64,000 nt of DNA, from contig NZ_GL872413.1 of NCBI RefSeq assembly GCF_000192225.1, positions 1,214,285-1,278,284 on the forward strand. Direction: 5' to 3'. Below are positions 43,730 to 52,998 of this stretch, piece by piece (position 1 is the stretch's first letter; each line of letters begins with the position of its first letter). The notes under the pieces were generated by a model, which saw only the letters and a program-made list of their open reading frames with translations, did not search any database and was not told the DNA's origin. Made by a program: the position numbers and the translations under genes. This stretch comes from Capnocytophaga sp. oral taxon 338 str. F0234. GTDB lineage: Bacteria > Bacteroidota > Bacteroidia > Flavobacteriales > Flavobacteriaceae.

Positions 43730-45535
43730 ATGATGACTGATATAAGCCTTCAAGTGCAAACGCTCCCTGATAATCCTGGTGTATATCAATTTTTTGATAA
43801 TACGGATACTATTATTTATGTAGGTAAGGCAAAGAATCTTAAAAAACGTGTATCTTCTTATTTCAATAAAGAACATGATTCTCCTAAAACACGGGTATTG
43901 GTAAGCAAAATTGTACGTATAGAACATATTGTAGTAGCTACTGAGAATGATGCTTTATTGTTAGAAAATAATTTAATTAAGAAGTATCAACCACGTTATA
44001 ATATTCTTCTCAAGGATGGAAAGAGTTATCCATGGATATGCATTTCCAATGAGCGTTTTCCCCGAGTATTTTTTACTCGAAAAGTATATAAGGATGGAGG
44101 TACTTATTATGGACCTTATACAAATTTAAAAATAGTACGTACTCTTTTGGACTTAATCAAAGACCTATATCCTTTGCGCAATTGTAGATTAGATCTCTCT
44201 CAAGAGAATATAGACAAAGGAAAGTACAAGGTTTGTCTTGAATATCATATCAAAAACTGTAAAGGACCCTGTGAGGGTTTACAAACAGAAGAAGAGTATA
44301 ATCATAATATTCAACAAATCAAAGAGATACTTAAGGGAAATCTTAAAGAAGTTATTACTTATTTTAAGGAAGAGATGCTTAAGCATGCTCAAGCATTTCG
44401 TTTTGAAGAGGCACAGGAGATTAAACTTAAATTGGAGAGTTTGGAAAATTACCAATCAAAATCCACGATAGTGAGTACTAAAATCCATAATGTAGATGTA
44501 TTTTCCATTGTTTCAGATGAGGAATATGCTTATATTAATTTTTTACAGGTTGCCCATGGGGCTATTGTACGTGGACATACCTTAGAAGTGAAGAAAAAAT
44601 TAGAAGAAACCGATCAAGAACTACTCGAATTAGGAATTGTAGAGCTCAGAGAACGTTTTAAGTCCAATTCAAAGGAACTTATTGTACCTTTTCCTCTGAG
44701 TATGGAACTTTCTGAACAACTTACTATACCTAAGGCAGGGGAAAAATTTCAACTTCTACAACTTTCTGAACGAAATGCACAAGCCTACCGTCAGGAAAAG
44801 TTTAAGCAGGTAAAAATTACTGACCCTGAAAGGCATACGAATCGCTTACTTACTCAAATGCAACGGGATTTGCACCTTTCTGAGCCCCCAGCTCATATAG
44901 AATGTTTTGATAATTCTAATATTCAGGGAACTAATCCAGTAGCGGCATGTGTGGTGTTCAAGAATGCTAAACCTAGCAAAAAGGATTATCGCCATTTCAA
45001 TATAAAGACTGTAGAAGGACCTAATGACTTTGCTTCTATGGAGGAGGTGGTCTATCGTCGTTATCGTCGTTTGTTGGATGAGGAAGAACCTTTGCCTCAA
45101 CTTATTATTATAGATGGAGGGAAGGGACAATTAAGTGCTGCTCTTAAGGCTCTTGAACTTTTGGACTTAAGAGGTAAAATAGCCATTGTGGGAATAGCTA
45201 AGCGCTTGGAAGAAATCTTTTATCCAGGTGACTCTGTTCCTCTGTATTTGGACAAAAAATCAGAAACACTTAAGGTAATTCAGCACTTGCGTAATGAGGC
45301 ACATCGTTTTGGGATTACTTTTCATAGGCAAAAGCGTAGTGCTAGTGCTATTCATTCCGAATTGGAACAGATTAGCGGAGTAGGTAAACAGACACAAGAA
45401 GCATTACTAAAACACTTTAAGTCGGTAAAGCGTCTCAAAGAAGCTCCAAAAGAGGAAATAATTGCCTGTATAGGTCTGTCAAGAACTCAAAAAGTCTGGG
45501 AGTATTTCCACCCCGCAGGGCAAAGTCTACAATAA
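43730..45535 (+). CDS. uvrC: Excinuclease ABC subunit C
   Basis: UvrC makes both incisions around a lesion after UvrB loading. The 601 residues start with the GIY-YIG nuclease domain (PGVYQFFDNTDTIIYVGKAK, residues 14-33) for the 3' cut; a Cys-containing linker and a UVR motif (FEEAQEIKLKLESL, about 227-240) bind UvrB; the RNase H-like domain for the 5' cut begins near IECFDNSNIQGTNPVA; and a helix-hairpin-helix pair (ISGVGKQTQEALLKHF, IACIGLSRTQ) ends the protein. Two adjacent ATGs (43730, 43733) are possible starts. uvrB is 35 kb away, so the excinuclease genes are unlinked. Confidence 0.97.
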   Translation: MMTDISLQVQTLPDNPGVYQFFDNTDTIIYVGKAKNLKKRVSSYFNKEHDSPKTRVLVSKIVRIEHIVVATENDALLLENNLIKKYQPRYNILLKDGKSYPWICISNERFPRVFFTRKVYKDGGTYYGPYTNLKIVRTLLDLIKDLYPLRNCRLDLSQENIDKGKYKVCLEYHIKNCKGPCEGLQTEEEYNHNIQQIKEILKGNLKEVITYFKEEMLKHAQAFRFEEAQEIKLKLESLENYQSKSTIVSTKIHNVDVFSIVSDEEYAYINFLQVAHGAIVRGHTLEVKKKLEETDQELLELGIVELRERFKSNSKELIVPFPLSMELSEQLTIPKAGEKFQLLQLSERNAQAYRQEKFKQVKITDPERHTNRLLTQMQRDLHLSEPPAHIECFDNSNIQGTNPVAACVVFKNAKPSKKDYRHFNIKTVEGPNDFASMEEVVYRRYRRLLDEEEPLPQLIIIDGGKGQLSAALKALELLDLRGKIAIVGIAKRLEEIFYPGDSVPLYLDKKSETLKVIQHLRNEAHRFGITFHRQKRSASAIHSELEQISGVGKQTQEALLKHFKSVKRLKEAPKEEIIACIGLSRTQKVWEYFHPAGQSLQ

Positions 45536-45618
45536 TGGAGTATGTGATATAATTGTTCTCTGAGTGAGTAATTCGTCCTTAAATAGTTCTTCTCCTTCGG
45601 GGAGAAACTGGGAGAGGA

Positions 45619-46380
45619 TTATTTTTTGTGCAGATTGTAAAGTATGGATAATCCTTTGATAGTGTGATATTTATCGTCTATTTGGATTTTGGAAGTTAGC
45701 CTACTGAATACATGTCCTACTCCTCCTGTAGAGATAACTAAGAAATCACTTTCATAGGTATGTTTAATTCGTTCAATGAGTCCCTCTACCATAGCAGTAT
45801 AGCCATAAATGATTCCGCTTTGCATACAGGTTTCCGTATCCATACCTAGAACGGATTTAGGTTCATTAAGTTCTATATAAGGAAGTTGAGCGGTATTATT
45901 AACTAGAGATTGTAAGGAAGTAACTACCCCAGGAGCAATGATTACTCCTAACATTTCCCCACTTTCGTTAACTCCTGTGAGGGTGAGGGCAGTACCAAAA
46001 TCTATGATAATTTTCTTCTTTTCTGTGTACAGGTAATGAGCGGCTACTGCATTGGCATAAAGGTCAGTCCCCATTTGGTTGGAATGATGGCTAACGGCAC
46101 TGGGAGTATCACGATTAACGATAAAAGGTTTTATAGAAAAGGTTTTCTGAAGCATTTTTGCAATGACTTGCGTTTGCTGAGGAACTACGGAACCTATTAC
46201 AATTTTGTTAATTTTTCCAAAAGCATTCTTGTACTGTTCTTTATAGGTTTGGAAACTCATATAGAACTCTCCTGCAGTACGATAAGGCTTGGTAGCAATT
46301 GTCCAAGAAAGATGTATTTCTTTACTCTCAACTACCGCAAAACGGATGTTAGAATTACCAATATTGACAGCTAATAACAT
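45619..46380 (-). CDS. coaX: Type III pantothenate kinase
   Basis: CoaX phosphorylates pantothenate, the first step of CoA synthesis, and is the usual kinase in Bacteroidota. The 253-residue protein has the ASKHA-fold landmarks: an N-terminal phosphate loop that here reads NIGNSN (residues 6-11), SVVPQQT, TPSAVSHHSNQMGTDLYANA, the DFGTALT loop and VISTGGVG. The first loop is normally DxGNT; Asn at residue 6 replaces the Asp that binds metal/ATP in characterised enzymes. The other motifs are intact, so this may be a tolerated lineage variant. It lies 17 bp after queD and probably in one operon with folD and queD. Confidence 0.9.
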   Translation of the reverse strand: MLLAVNIGNSNIRFAVVESKEIHLSWTIATKPYRTAGEFYMSFQTYKEQYKNAFGKINKIVIGSVVPQQTQVIAKMLQKTFSIKPFIVNRDTPSAVSHHSNQMGTDLYANAVAAHYLYTEKKKIIIDFGTALTLTGVNESGEMLGVIIAPGVVTSLQSLVNNTAQLPYIELNEPKSVLGMDTETCMQSGIIYGYTAMVEGLIERIKHTYESDFLVISTGGVGHVFSRLTSKIQIDDKYHTIKGLSILYNLHKK

Positions 46381-46397
46381 GTTACAAATTTAGTGAA

Positions 46398-46850
46398 TTA
46401 GGGATTATCAGATGCATACCACTCAGCGAAGGAGCTTTCGGTTTCTTGTAAACGAAGGCTATAGAGTGATATATAGTTAGGTAGGTGAACTTGCAAGCGT
46501 TTGGCAAAATCTATAATAAGCATTTCGCTAGTAGGCTGATAGGGGAGAAGTACTACCCTATGTCCTTCTGCTTTTAGTTCTTCGGCTAATTTGTGGTGTG
46601 GACTATTTCCGTTGAAGAAGATTGTATGGTCAGATTCTTTGATAATATATTCATTGACAATATCCTTAATATCTCCAAAATCAATAACCATACCATTTTT
46701 TACATGTTCAGGGTTCTCTATAGGACTTCCAATCACTGTAACCCACAGTTTATAACTATGTCCATGAATATTCTTGCACTTACCATCATAACCATAGAGA
46801 GCATGTCCAGCTTCAAATTCAAATTTCTTTGTGATACAAATTTTAGTCAT
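46398..46850 (-). CDS. queD: 6-carboxytetrahydropterin synthase (QueD)
   Basis: QueD converts 7,8-dihydroneopterin triphosphate to 6-carboxytetrahydropterin in queuosine (7-deazaguanine) synthesis. I use the ATG at 46850 (150 residues, MTKICITKKFEFEAGH), because the longer start at 46886 lies inside folD. Zn-binding His residues are in FEFEAGHAL and NIHGHSY, the catalytic Cys precedes them in GKCKNIHGH, and the C-terminal ETESSFAEWY is family-like. It starts 4 bp after the folD stop. Other PTPS-fold activities (sepiapterin or PTP synthase) are less likely given the CxxxHGH motif. No other queuosine genes are in the window. Confidence 0.9.
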   Translation of the reverse strand: MTKICITKKFEFEAGHALYGYDGKCKNIHGHSYKLWVTVIGSPIENPEHVKNGMVIDFGDIKDIVNEYIIKESDHTIFFNGNSPHHKLAEELKAEGHRVVLLPYQPTSEMLIIDFAKRLQVHLPNYISLYSLRLQETESSFAEWYASDNP

Positions 46851-46854
46851 AGTG

Positions 46855-47733
46855 TTATTGAATTTTATATTTTCTTTTGTAAGCATTGAGGGTATTCTTC
46901 ATAAGCATAGCAATGGTCATGGGACCTACTCCTCCAGGGACAGGAGTAATATAGCTTACTTTTTCCTTTACGTATTCAAAATCAACATCACCCACAATAC
47001 GAAACCCTTTTTTAGTGGTTGTATCAGCTATACGAGTAATGCCTACATCAATAATAGCGGCTCCTTCTTTGACCATGTCTGCCTTTAAGAATTTGGGTAT
47101 TCCTAAGGCAGCAATGATGATATCCGCTTTCTTAGTAAGTTCAGATAAGTTCTGGGTATGACTATGGGTAAGGGTTACAGTAGCATTCCAAGGCTTTTGT
47201 GAAAGAAGGATACTTATAGGGCGCCCTACAATGTCCGAACGACCTATTATTACTACATCTTTTCCATCAGTAGGGATATGGTATTGGCTAAGAAGTTCTA
47301 AGATACCGTAAGGAGTAGCTGGAATGAAAGATTTTAATCCTAAAGCCATACGACCAAAATTAGTAGGATGGAAACCATCGGCATCCTTGTCAGGATTTAT
47401 AGCTAAGAGTATTTCCTGCTCATGAATATGCTTAGGTAATGGGAGTTGCACAATAAAACCATCTACAGAATCATCTTCATTGAGCCTATGGATTTGTTTG
47501 AGAAGTTCTTCTTGAGATATATTCTTAGGCATCTCCAATACAGAAGATGTGAAACCTACTTTCTGACAGGCAGTAACCTTATTATTCACATAAGTCATGC
47601 TTGCTCCATTATCCCCTACTAAGATAGCGGCTAAGTGTGGAACTCTATAGCCCTTCTTTTTGAGAATATTTACTTCTTTGGCAATGGTTTCTTGTACAAG
47701 CGAAGAGGTCTTTTTACCATCTAATAATATCAT
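46855..47733 (-). CDS. folD: Methylenetetrahydrofolate dehydrogenase/cyclohydrolase
   Basis: FolD is bifunctional: it oxidises 5,10-methylene-THF to methenyl-THF and hydrolyses this to 10-formyl-THF for purine and fMet-tRNA synthesis. The 292 residues are standard length. SMTYVNNKVTACQKVG holds the catalytic Lys, VQLPLPKH is the substrate loop, VIIGRSDIVGRPIS is the NADP-binding motif and AAIIDVGI and TPVPGGVGPMT close the family pattern. It is the first of the folD-queD-coaX run on this strand. The gap to lpdA is 123 bp. Confidence 0.97.
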   Translation of the reverse strand: MILLDGKKTSSLVQETIAKEVNILKKKGYRVPHLAAILVGDNGASMTYVNNKVTACQKVGFTSSVLEMPKNISQEELLKQIHRLNEDDSVDGFIVQLPLPKHIHEQEILLAINPDKDADGFHPTNFGRMALGLKSFIPATPYGILELLSQYHIPTDGKDVVIIGRSDIVGRPISILLSQKPWNATVTLTHSHTQNLSELTKKADIIIAALGIPKFLKADMVKEGAAIIDVGITRIADTTTKKGFRIVGDVDFEYVKEKVSYITPVPGGVGPMTIAMLMKNTLNAYKRKYKIQ

Positions 47734-47856
47734 TGGGTTTTTAAGATTGAGTGTAGAAGATATTTTTTATATAAGCAATGTAGGAACGAATGGATATTCA
47801 TCCCTACATTTGTATAACAAGTTATTGACTAAAACAAAACATTGTCTTAGTAAAGA

Positions 47857-49254
47857 TTAAATGTCAATAGCTTCTCCATAAGCAGCTGCTACAGCCTCTT
47901 TTACACCTTCACTCATGGTAGGGTGAGGGTGTACTGCCTTAAGGATTTCATGAGCAGTAGTCTCCAACTTACGAGCGACTACAGCTTCTGCAATCATATC
48001 GGTAACTCCTGCACCAATCATGTGACAGCCGAGCCATTCACCATATTTAGCATCGAAAATGACTTTTATAAATCCTTCTGTAGCTCCAGCAGCATTGGCT
48101 TTACCAGAGGCAGTGAATGGGAACTTACCTACTTTAATATCATAGCCTTTTTCTTTAGCTTGTTTTTCGGTAAGTCCTACAGAAGCAATTTCAGGAGTAC
48201 AATAAGTACAGCCAGGAATGTTACCATAGTTAATAGGTTCTACATGTAAGCCTTTGATCTTTTCTACACAGAGGATACCTTCGGCAGAAGCTACGTGAGC
48301 TAAGGCTTGTCCAGGGACTACATCCCCGATGGCATAATAGCCAGGAACATTGGTTTGGTAGAACTCATTTACTTGGATTTTATCACGGTCAGTTTTAATA
48401 CCTACAGCTTCTAATCCGATATTTTCAATATTGGTTTTGATACCTACAGCGGAGAGAAGAATATCTGCTTCAAGCACCTCTTCTCCTTTAGCGGTTTTTA
48501 CAAATGCCTTAACCCCTTTTCCTTTGGTATCTACTTTAGTTACTTCAGAGGAAGTCATGATATTAATACCAAGTTTTTTGAAACTCTTTTCTAATTGTTT
48601 AGAGATTTCTTCATCTTCCACAGGAACAATATTAGGCATGAACTCTACTACAGTCACTTCTGTGCCTATAGAATGGTAGAAATATGCAAATTCGATTCCT
48701 ATAGCACCACTTCCTACAATAATCATTTTCTTAGGTTGTTCAGGGAGGGTAAGAGCTTGGCGGTAGCCAATAATTTTCTTACCATCTTGAGGAAGAGCCG
48801 GTAATTCACGAGAGCGTGCACCAGTGGCAATAATAATATGGTCTGCACTATATTCAGTTACTTTGCCATCCTTGTCCTTCACTTCTACCTTCTTGCCAGG
48901 TTTTAGGGTACCATATCCATTGATGACTTCAATTTTATTTTTTTTCATAAGGAATTGTACTCCTTTGCTCATAGTGCCGGCTACATCGCGGCTACGCTTT
49001 ACAATGGCAGAGAAATCTTTATCAAATCCTTTGTCTTTTACTTTAATTCCGTAACTTTCGGCATGCTTAAGATATTCAAACACTTGAGCAGATTTCAAAA
49101 GTGCTTTGGTAGGAATACATCCCCAGTTAAGGCATACCCCCCCAAGATTCTCTTTTTCAATAACAGCTGTTTTGAAGCCTAACTGAGAGGCACGGATAGC
49201 GGTTACGTATCCACCGGGACCACTACCTAATACTATAACATCGTACTTATTCAT
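47857..49254 (-). CDS. lpdA: Dihydrolipoyl dehydrogenase
   Basis: The E3 flavoenzyme reoxidises dihydrolipoyl groups of the pyruvate/2-oxoglutarate dehydrogenase complexes and glycine cleavage system with NAD+. The 465 residues include FAD motif VLGSGPGGYVTA, redox-active Cys41 and Cys46 in GGVCLNWGCIPTK, NAD-binding GSGAIGIEFAYF, YAIGDV and the C-terminal HPHPTMSEG with the active-site His. The E2/E1 genes are not adjacent, so it may serve several complexes. It is flanked by a 198-bp region on its 5' side, shared with the divergent WecA-like gene. Confidence 0.97.
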   Translation of the reverse strand: MNKYDVIVLGSGPGGYVTAIRASQLGFKTAVIEKENLGGVCLNWGCIPTKALLKSAQVFEYLKHAESYGIKVKDKGFDKDFSAIVKRSRDVAGTMSKGVQFLMKKNKIEVINGYGTLKPGKKVEVKDKDGKVTEYSADHIIIATGARSRELPALPQDGKKIIGYRQALTLPEQPKKMIIVGSGAIGIEFAYFYHSIGTEVTVVEFMPNIVPVEDEEISKQLEKSFKKLGINIMTSSEVTKVDTKGKGVKAFVKTAKGEEVLEADILLSAVGIKTNIENIGLEAVGIKTDRDKIQVNEFYQTNVPGYYAIGDVVPGQALAHVASAEGILCVEKIKGLHVEPINYGNIPGCTYCTPEIASVGLTEKQAKEKGYDIKVGKFPFTASGKANAAGATEGFIKVIFDAKYGEWLGCHMIGAGVTDMIAEAVVARKLETTAHEILKAVHPHPTMSEGVKEAVAAAYGEAIDI

Positions 49255-49427
49255 TGTAAAATATTTTATGTTCTAAAAAACGGCACGAAATTACGAATTT
49301 TATTTGTTATAAAGAAAAAATTTTTCCGAAAATTTTCTATCTTTTTATAACCCCTTAATTTGAAAGAAGTTTGGATTTTTTTGTAATATTTTTTAGAGAT
49401 TATTGTTTTATTTCCTAAATAATTTTT

Positions 49428-49435
49428 TATCTTTG
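49428..49435 (+). promoter_or_regulatory. Candidate -7 box for WecA-like gene
   Basis: TATCTTTG plus C, 17 bp before the ATG at 49453. A TTG at 49403-49405 lies 22 bp upstream and may be the -33 element. A good Bacteroidota promoter candidate. Confidence 0.6.
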
Positions 49436-49452
49436 CAGGAGTAAAAAATCGT

Positions 49453-50622
49453 ATGGTTATGCAATACGTGTATAGTAATCTTTCCTTTGAATTATTATCT
49501 TTTTTTGTTGTTTTACAATCCTTTATAGTTTCTTACTTAGTAATACCAAGAATTATTGCTATAGTCAAAATAAAAAACTTGATGGATAATCCAAATCGGA
49601 GAAGCTCTCATAAGGAAAAGACTCCTACTATGGGGGGGGTTGCCTTTTTTGCAAGTCTGCTCAGTAGCTTTTATTTTCTACAAGAATATGATACTTATAA
49701 ATTAGGATTATCATTAGTAATAGGGCTTTTAATACTTTTTTACATAGGAGTAAAGGATGATCTAATAGGAGTTGCTCCTCGTACTAAAATAATAGGACAA
49801 ATACTTGCTTTTATGTTTGTAATAGATAGTCAGGAATTATCAATTATGTCTCTTGATGGTTTCTTAGGTGTTTATGAATTGCCATTATGGATTTCTTATT
49901 TCTTAGGAGTATTTATCATTATAGCTATTGTGAATGCTTATAATCTTATAGATGGAATAAATGGGTCTGCATCTATGTTGGGAATTATGATATTTAGTAT
50001 TTTTTCTTTCATTTTTTACCAAACAAAAGATTATTACTTTGTATTGCTTTCTTTGAGTTGCATAGGCTGTTTGCTTGCATTTCTTAGATATAATATATCG
50101 AAAACAAAAAATATATTTATGGGAGATACGGGTTCTCTTTTAATAGGACTTATTATAGGTATTTGTACACTTCGTTTTCTGAATTTGTCCGTTGAAAATC
50201 TTGCTTTAGCTAATATAAAGTATTATAACAAGTATGTTCTTATATTTATTATTTTATTTATTCCTTTTGTAGATACTATGCGAGTATTCCTTATTCGTAT
50301 TTTCAAACATAGAAGTCCCTTTTTTGCTGATAGAAATCATATACATCATATTATGATAGATTATATGAAACTCTCTCATATACAGGCAAGTTTAGTATTG
50401 ACATTGTTTAATTTTATAGTATTTATATTATTTTATATAGCTAATTTATATTTATCAACAATTGTGTTATTTATACTGTTTATTTTATTTATAATAGGAA
50501 CTGTTTTACTTGTTTTCTATTATAATAGAAGTTTTTCAGTACGTAGGAATAAACAAAAAATACAAAAAATACTGGATAGTACTCCCATAGGAAGAAAGAG
50601 AAAATTAAAAAACACAAAATAA
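49453..50622 (+). CDS. Undecaprenyl-phosphate glycosyl-1-phosphate transferase (WecA/MraY family)
   Basis: A polytopic protein of 389 residues with about 10-11 helices. It would transfer a sugar-1-phosphate, probably GlcNAc-1-P, from a UDP-sugar to undecaprenyl phosphate on the cytoplasmic side. Family motifs are present: TPTMGGVAFF, GVKDDLIG with the Asp pair, NAYNLIDGINGSA, the catalytic FMGDTGSLLIG and the basic HRSPFFADRNHIHH (His-rich motif of the WecA branch). It may prime the glycan built by the 11-22 kb locus, which has no initiating transferase of its own in view; the link is inference. It is monocistronic, ended by the hairpin at 50761. Confidence 0.9.
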   Translation: MVMQYVYSNLSFELLSFFVVLQSFIVSYLVIPRIIAIVKIKNLMDNPNRRSSHKEKTPTMGGVAFFASLLSSFYFLQEYDTYKLGLSLVIGLLILFYIGVKDDLIGVAPRTKIIGQILAFMFVIDSQELSIMSLDGFLGVYELPLWISYFLGVFIIIAIVNAYNLIDGINGSASMLGIMIFSIFSFIFYQTKDYYFVLLSLSCIGCLLAFLRYNISKTKNIFMGDTGSLLIGLIIGICTLRFLNLSVENLALANIKYYNKYVLIFIILFIPFVDTMRVFLIRIFKHRSPFFADRNHIHHIMIDYMKLSHIQASLVLTLFNFIVFILFYIANLYLSTIVLFILFILFIIGTVLLVFYYNRSFSVRRNKQKIQKILDSTPIGRKRKLKNTK

Positions 50623-50760
50623 AGCAAAAGTAGATGTACAAACTGATTACCAATTTTTAAGATATCTCCTTGAAATACTCAAATAGAATAACTAAGGTAG
50701 ATTTTGACTCATTACATAATATTTTTAGCTTGAAAAAACTTGAGGAGTTTTTAATTTGCA

Positions 50761-50788
50761 AGAGGCCATTCGAAAAAGAATAGCCTCT
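50761..50788. terminator. Hairpin terminator between WecA-like gene and serA
   Basis: AGAGGC (50761-50766) pairs with GCCTCT (50783-50788), and ATTC/GAAT (50768-50771 with 50778-50781) continues the stem across a one-base mismatch; the sequence after it is GTTTCTTTTT. It sits between two convergent genes and shares its GAGGC/GCCTC core with the terminators at 33784 and 38860. Confidence 0.75.
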
Positions 50789-50836
50789 GTTTCTTTTTCA
50801 TGTTATAGGAATTACCTTTTATAGCTTAGAGTTTAT

Positions 50837-51793
50837 TTAGTTTTTCTTAAATTCTTTAATGATCTGTTCGGCTAGTTCATCTCCTATGCGCTCTTGTGCT
50901 TCTATGGTAGAGGCTCCTATATGAGGAGAAAGTGATATATGGGGATGCATGAGTATTTTGATAGAAGGTGTAGGTTCATTTCTGTATACGTCTAAGCCTG
51001 CAAAAGCTACTTTCTCGTGTTCTAAGGCATGTAGAAGCGCATCTTCATCCACTACACCACCACGAGATAAATTGATAATTCCTACTCCATCTTTCATTTG
51101 CTGGAACTCATGTTCTCCTATAATAGCATCTTTTTGGGCAGGGACGTGTAGGGTAATGAAATCAGCTTGTTTTAGCAGTTCCTCTTTTTTGATAGTATAT
51201 ATATCAAAGTCAAGACTGCGACCGTCAAAGAAAGAAAGAGTAATAGTAGCCTTTTCATGATGAGGATCATGAGCTATGACCTTCATTCCTAATCCCAAAG
51301 CGATAGTGGCTACTGCTTTCCCAATACGTCCTAATCCTATAATACCCAAGGTTTTTCCTCTGAGTTCCTGTCCTTTGGCATAATTCTTCTTAAGTTGAGC
51401 AAAATGAGTATCTCCTTCTAAGGGCATGTTTCGGTTGGCATCGTAGAGAAAGCGTACGCCATTGAAGAGGTGAGCAAATGTGAGTTCTGCTACTGAATAG
51501 GAGGAAGCATTGGGAGTATTAATTACTTTAATACCTTTTTCTTGTGCATATTTTACATCTATGTTATCCAGCCCTACCCCCCCTCGTCCGATGAGTTTAA
51601 GAGATGGGCAAGCCTCTATGAGATCTTTCTTGGCTTGGGTTGCTGAACGTACTAGGAGTATTTCTACTTGTTCCTTATTAATAAAGTCAGCTAATTGGTT
51701 TTGAGCTACTTTGGTGGTAATCACTTCAAAACCTACCTTACTGAGTGTATCTATTGCCTGTTGGCTGATACCATCATTGGCTAATATTTTCAT
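50837..51793 (-). CDS. serA: D-3-phosphoglycerate dehydrogenase
   Basis: SerA oxidises 3-phosphoglycerate to 3-phosphohydroxypyruvate, the first step of serine synthesis. The 318 residues form a short SerA with no C-terminal ACT domain, so classic serine feedback through ACT is absent. It has the substrate-domain front RGGVGLDNIDV, NAD-binding GLGRIGKAVA, the catalytic Arg in NLSRGGVVDE, and His in SPHIGAST. A 2-hydroxyacid dehydrogenase of other specificity is possible from the fold alone, but serC lies 9 bp upstream in the same operon, which settles the role. Confidence 0.94.
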   Translation of the reverse strand: MKILANDGISQQAIDTLSKVGFEVITTKVAQNQLADFINKEQVEILLVRSATQAKKDLIEACPSLKLIGRGGVGLDNIDVKYAQEKGIKVINTPNASSYSVAELTFAHLFNGVRFLYDANRNMPLEGDTHFAQLKKNYAKGQELRGKTLGIIGLGRIGKAVATIALGLGMKVIAHDPHHEKATITLSFFDGRSLDFDIYTIKKEELLKQADFITLHVPAQKDAIIGEHEFQQMKDGVGIINLSRGGVVDEDALLHALEHEKVAFAGLDVYRNEPTPSIKILMHPHISLSPHIGASTIEAQERIGDELAEQIIKEFKKN

Positions 51794-51802
51794 AAGTATT
51801 TT

Positions 51803-52867
51803 TTATACAGTTTTCTCAAAATGTTTCATCACATCAACCAGAAGTTGTACACTTTCTATAGGCAAAGCATTATAGATAGAAGCTCGGTAACCTCCTACAC
51901 TTCTGTGACCTTTAATGCCATTAATACCTGCTTCACTCCAAAGCGTATTAAAGCGATCAGTGAGGGATTCATTAGTAAGATTAAAGACTACATTCATACG
52001 AGAACGGTCTTTTATATCAGCATAGCCTTTGAATAATGGATTTCTATCTACTTCTTCATAAAGAATACGTGCTTTTTCTTTATTCTTAGCTTCGATAGCT
52101 TTGATACCTCCTTGCTTCTTGAGCCATTCCATAGTAAGCAAACATGTATACACAGCAAAAGTGGGAGGAGTATTGGTCATGCTTTGGTTCTTGATATGTA
52201 CTTGATAGTTGAGGTAGGTAGGAATTTTATGGGTTACCTTTCCTAGTATGTCCTCGCGAACAATAACTAAAGTAGCTCCCGCACTTCCTATGTTCTTTTG
52301 AGCCCCTGCATAGATGAGAGCAAACTTATCAAAAGGCATTTCTTTAGAAAAAATATCTGAACTCATGTCTGCAATTAAAGGAATATTTACCTCAGGATAC
52401 TCGAAATATTCTGTTCCATAAATAGTATTATTGGTAGTAATATGCAAATAATCAGCATCTTTAGGGATTGTGTAAGAAGTAGGGATATTCCTATATCCAT
52501 TATCTCGGGAAGAGGCAACAATATCAATATTTCCTACAAATTGAGCTTCTGTAAGGGCTTTGTGAGACCAGGTACCTGTATCTATATAAGCTCCTTTGTG
52601 TTCAAGCAGGTTCAAAGCAGTGGAGTAGAACTGGAGGCTAGCACCTCCTTGTAGAAATAATGCCTGATATCCTTTTCCCGTGAGTCCTGCTAATTCCAGA
52701 GCTAAGTCTCTGGCACGTTCCATGATGTCAACAAATTCTTTACTACGGTGGGATATTTCCAAAATAGAAAGTCCTGTACTCTCTAACTCAAGAACTGCCT
52801 GAGATGCTTTTTCCAATACAGAAGAAGGCAGGATAGCAGGACCTGCATTGAAATTATGTTTTTTCAT
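51803..52867 (-). CDS. serC: Phosphoserine aminotransferase
   Basis: SerC is a PLP enzyme that makes 3-phosphoserine (and can act in pyridoxine synthesis). The 354-residue protein starts MKKHNFNAGPAILPSSVLEKA, the family start. PLP-binding features are FLQGGASLQF, ADMSSDIFSKEMPF and the Schiff-base Lys in YAGAQKNIGSAG; GHRSVGGYRASIYNA is at the C-terminus. It forms an operon with serA (9-bp gap). The promoter with -7 box TACTTTTG at 52974-52967 lies about 100 bp upstream, overlapping the very end of the acyl-CoA reductase gene on its -33 side. Confidence 0.97.
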   Translation of the reverse strand: MKKHNFNAGPAILPSSVLEKASQAVLELESTGLSILEISHRSKEFVDIMERARDLALELAGLTGKGYQALFLQGGASLQFYSTALNLLEHKGAYIDTGTWSHKALTEAQFVGNIDIVASSRDNGYRNIPTSYTIPKDADYLHITTNNTIYGTEYFEYPEVNIPLIADMSSDIFSKEMPFDKFALIYAGAQKNIGSAGATLVIVREDILGKVTHKIPTYLNYQVHIKNQSMTNTPPTFAVYTCLLTMEWLKKQGGIKAIEAKNKEKARILYEEVDRNPLFKGYADIKDRSRMNVVFNLTNESLTDRFNTLWSEAGINGIKGHRSVGGYRASIYNALPIESVQLLVDVMKHFEKTV

Positions 52868-52966
52868 ATTCCTTTATTTAACGTATTTATCTCTATAATA
52901 ATTTTCTCTCTTAACAATAAGGTACAAATTTGTCTCTTAATAAGGGTTTTATTTAAGAAAACGGGG

Positions 52967-52998
52967 CAAAAGTACTATTAAAAAATAAGGTAAACAAA
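52967..52998 (-). promoter_or_regulatory. Promoter of serC-serA
   Basis: On the minus strand TTTG (52998-52995), 20-bp spacer, TACTTTTG (52974-52967): a close match to the Bacteroidota consensus. The 5' leader to the serC ATG would be about 95 nt; I see no riboswitch fold in it. Confidence 0.65.

Noticed and set aside
45590-45606. Short hairpin TTCTCC-TTCGG-GGAGAA after uvrC
   Set aside because: Only 6 bp and no T-run on either strand; not reliable as a terminator.
46851-46886. Longer queD start
   Set aside because: It lies inside folD; ATG 46850 gives the family N-terminus.
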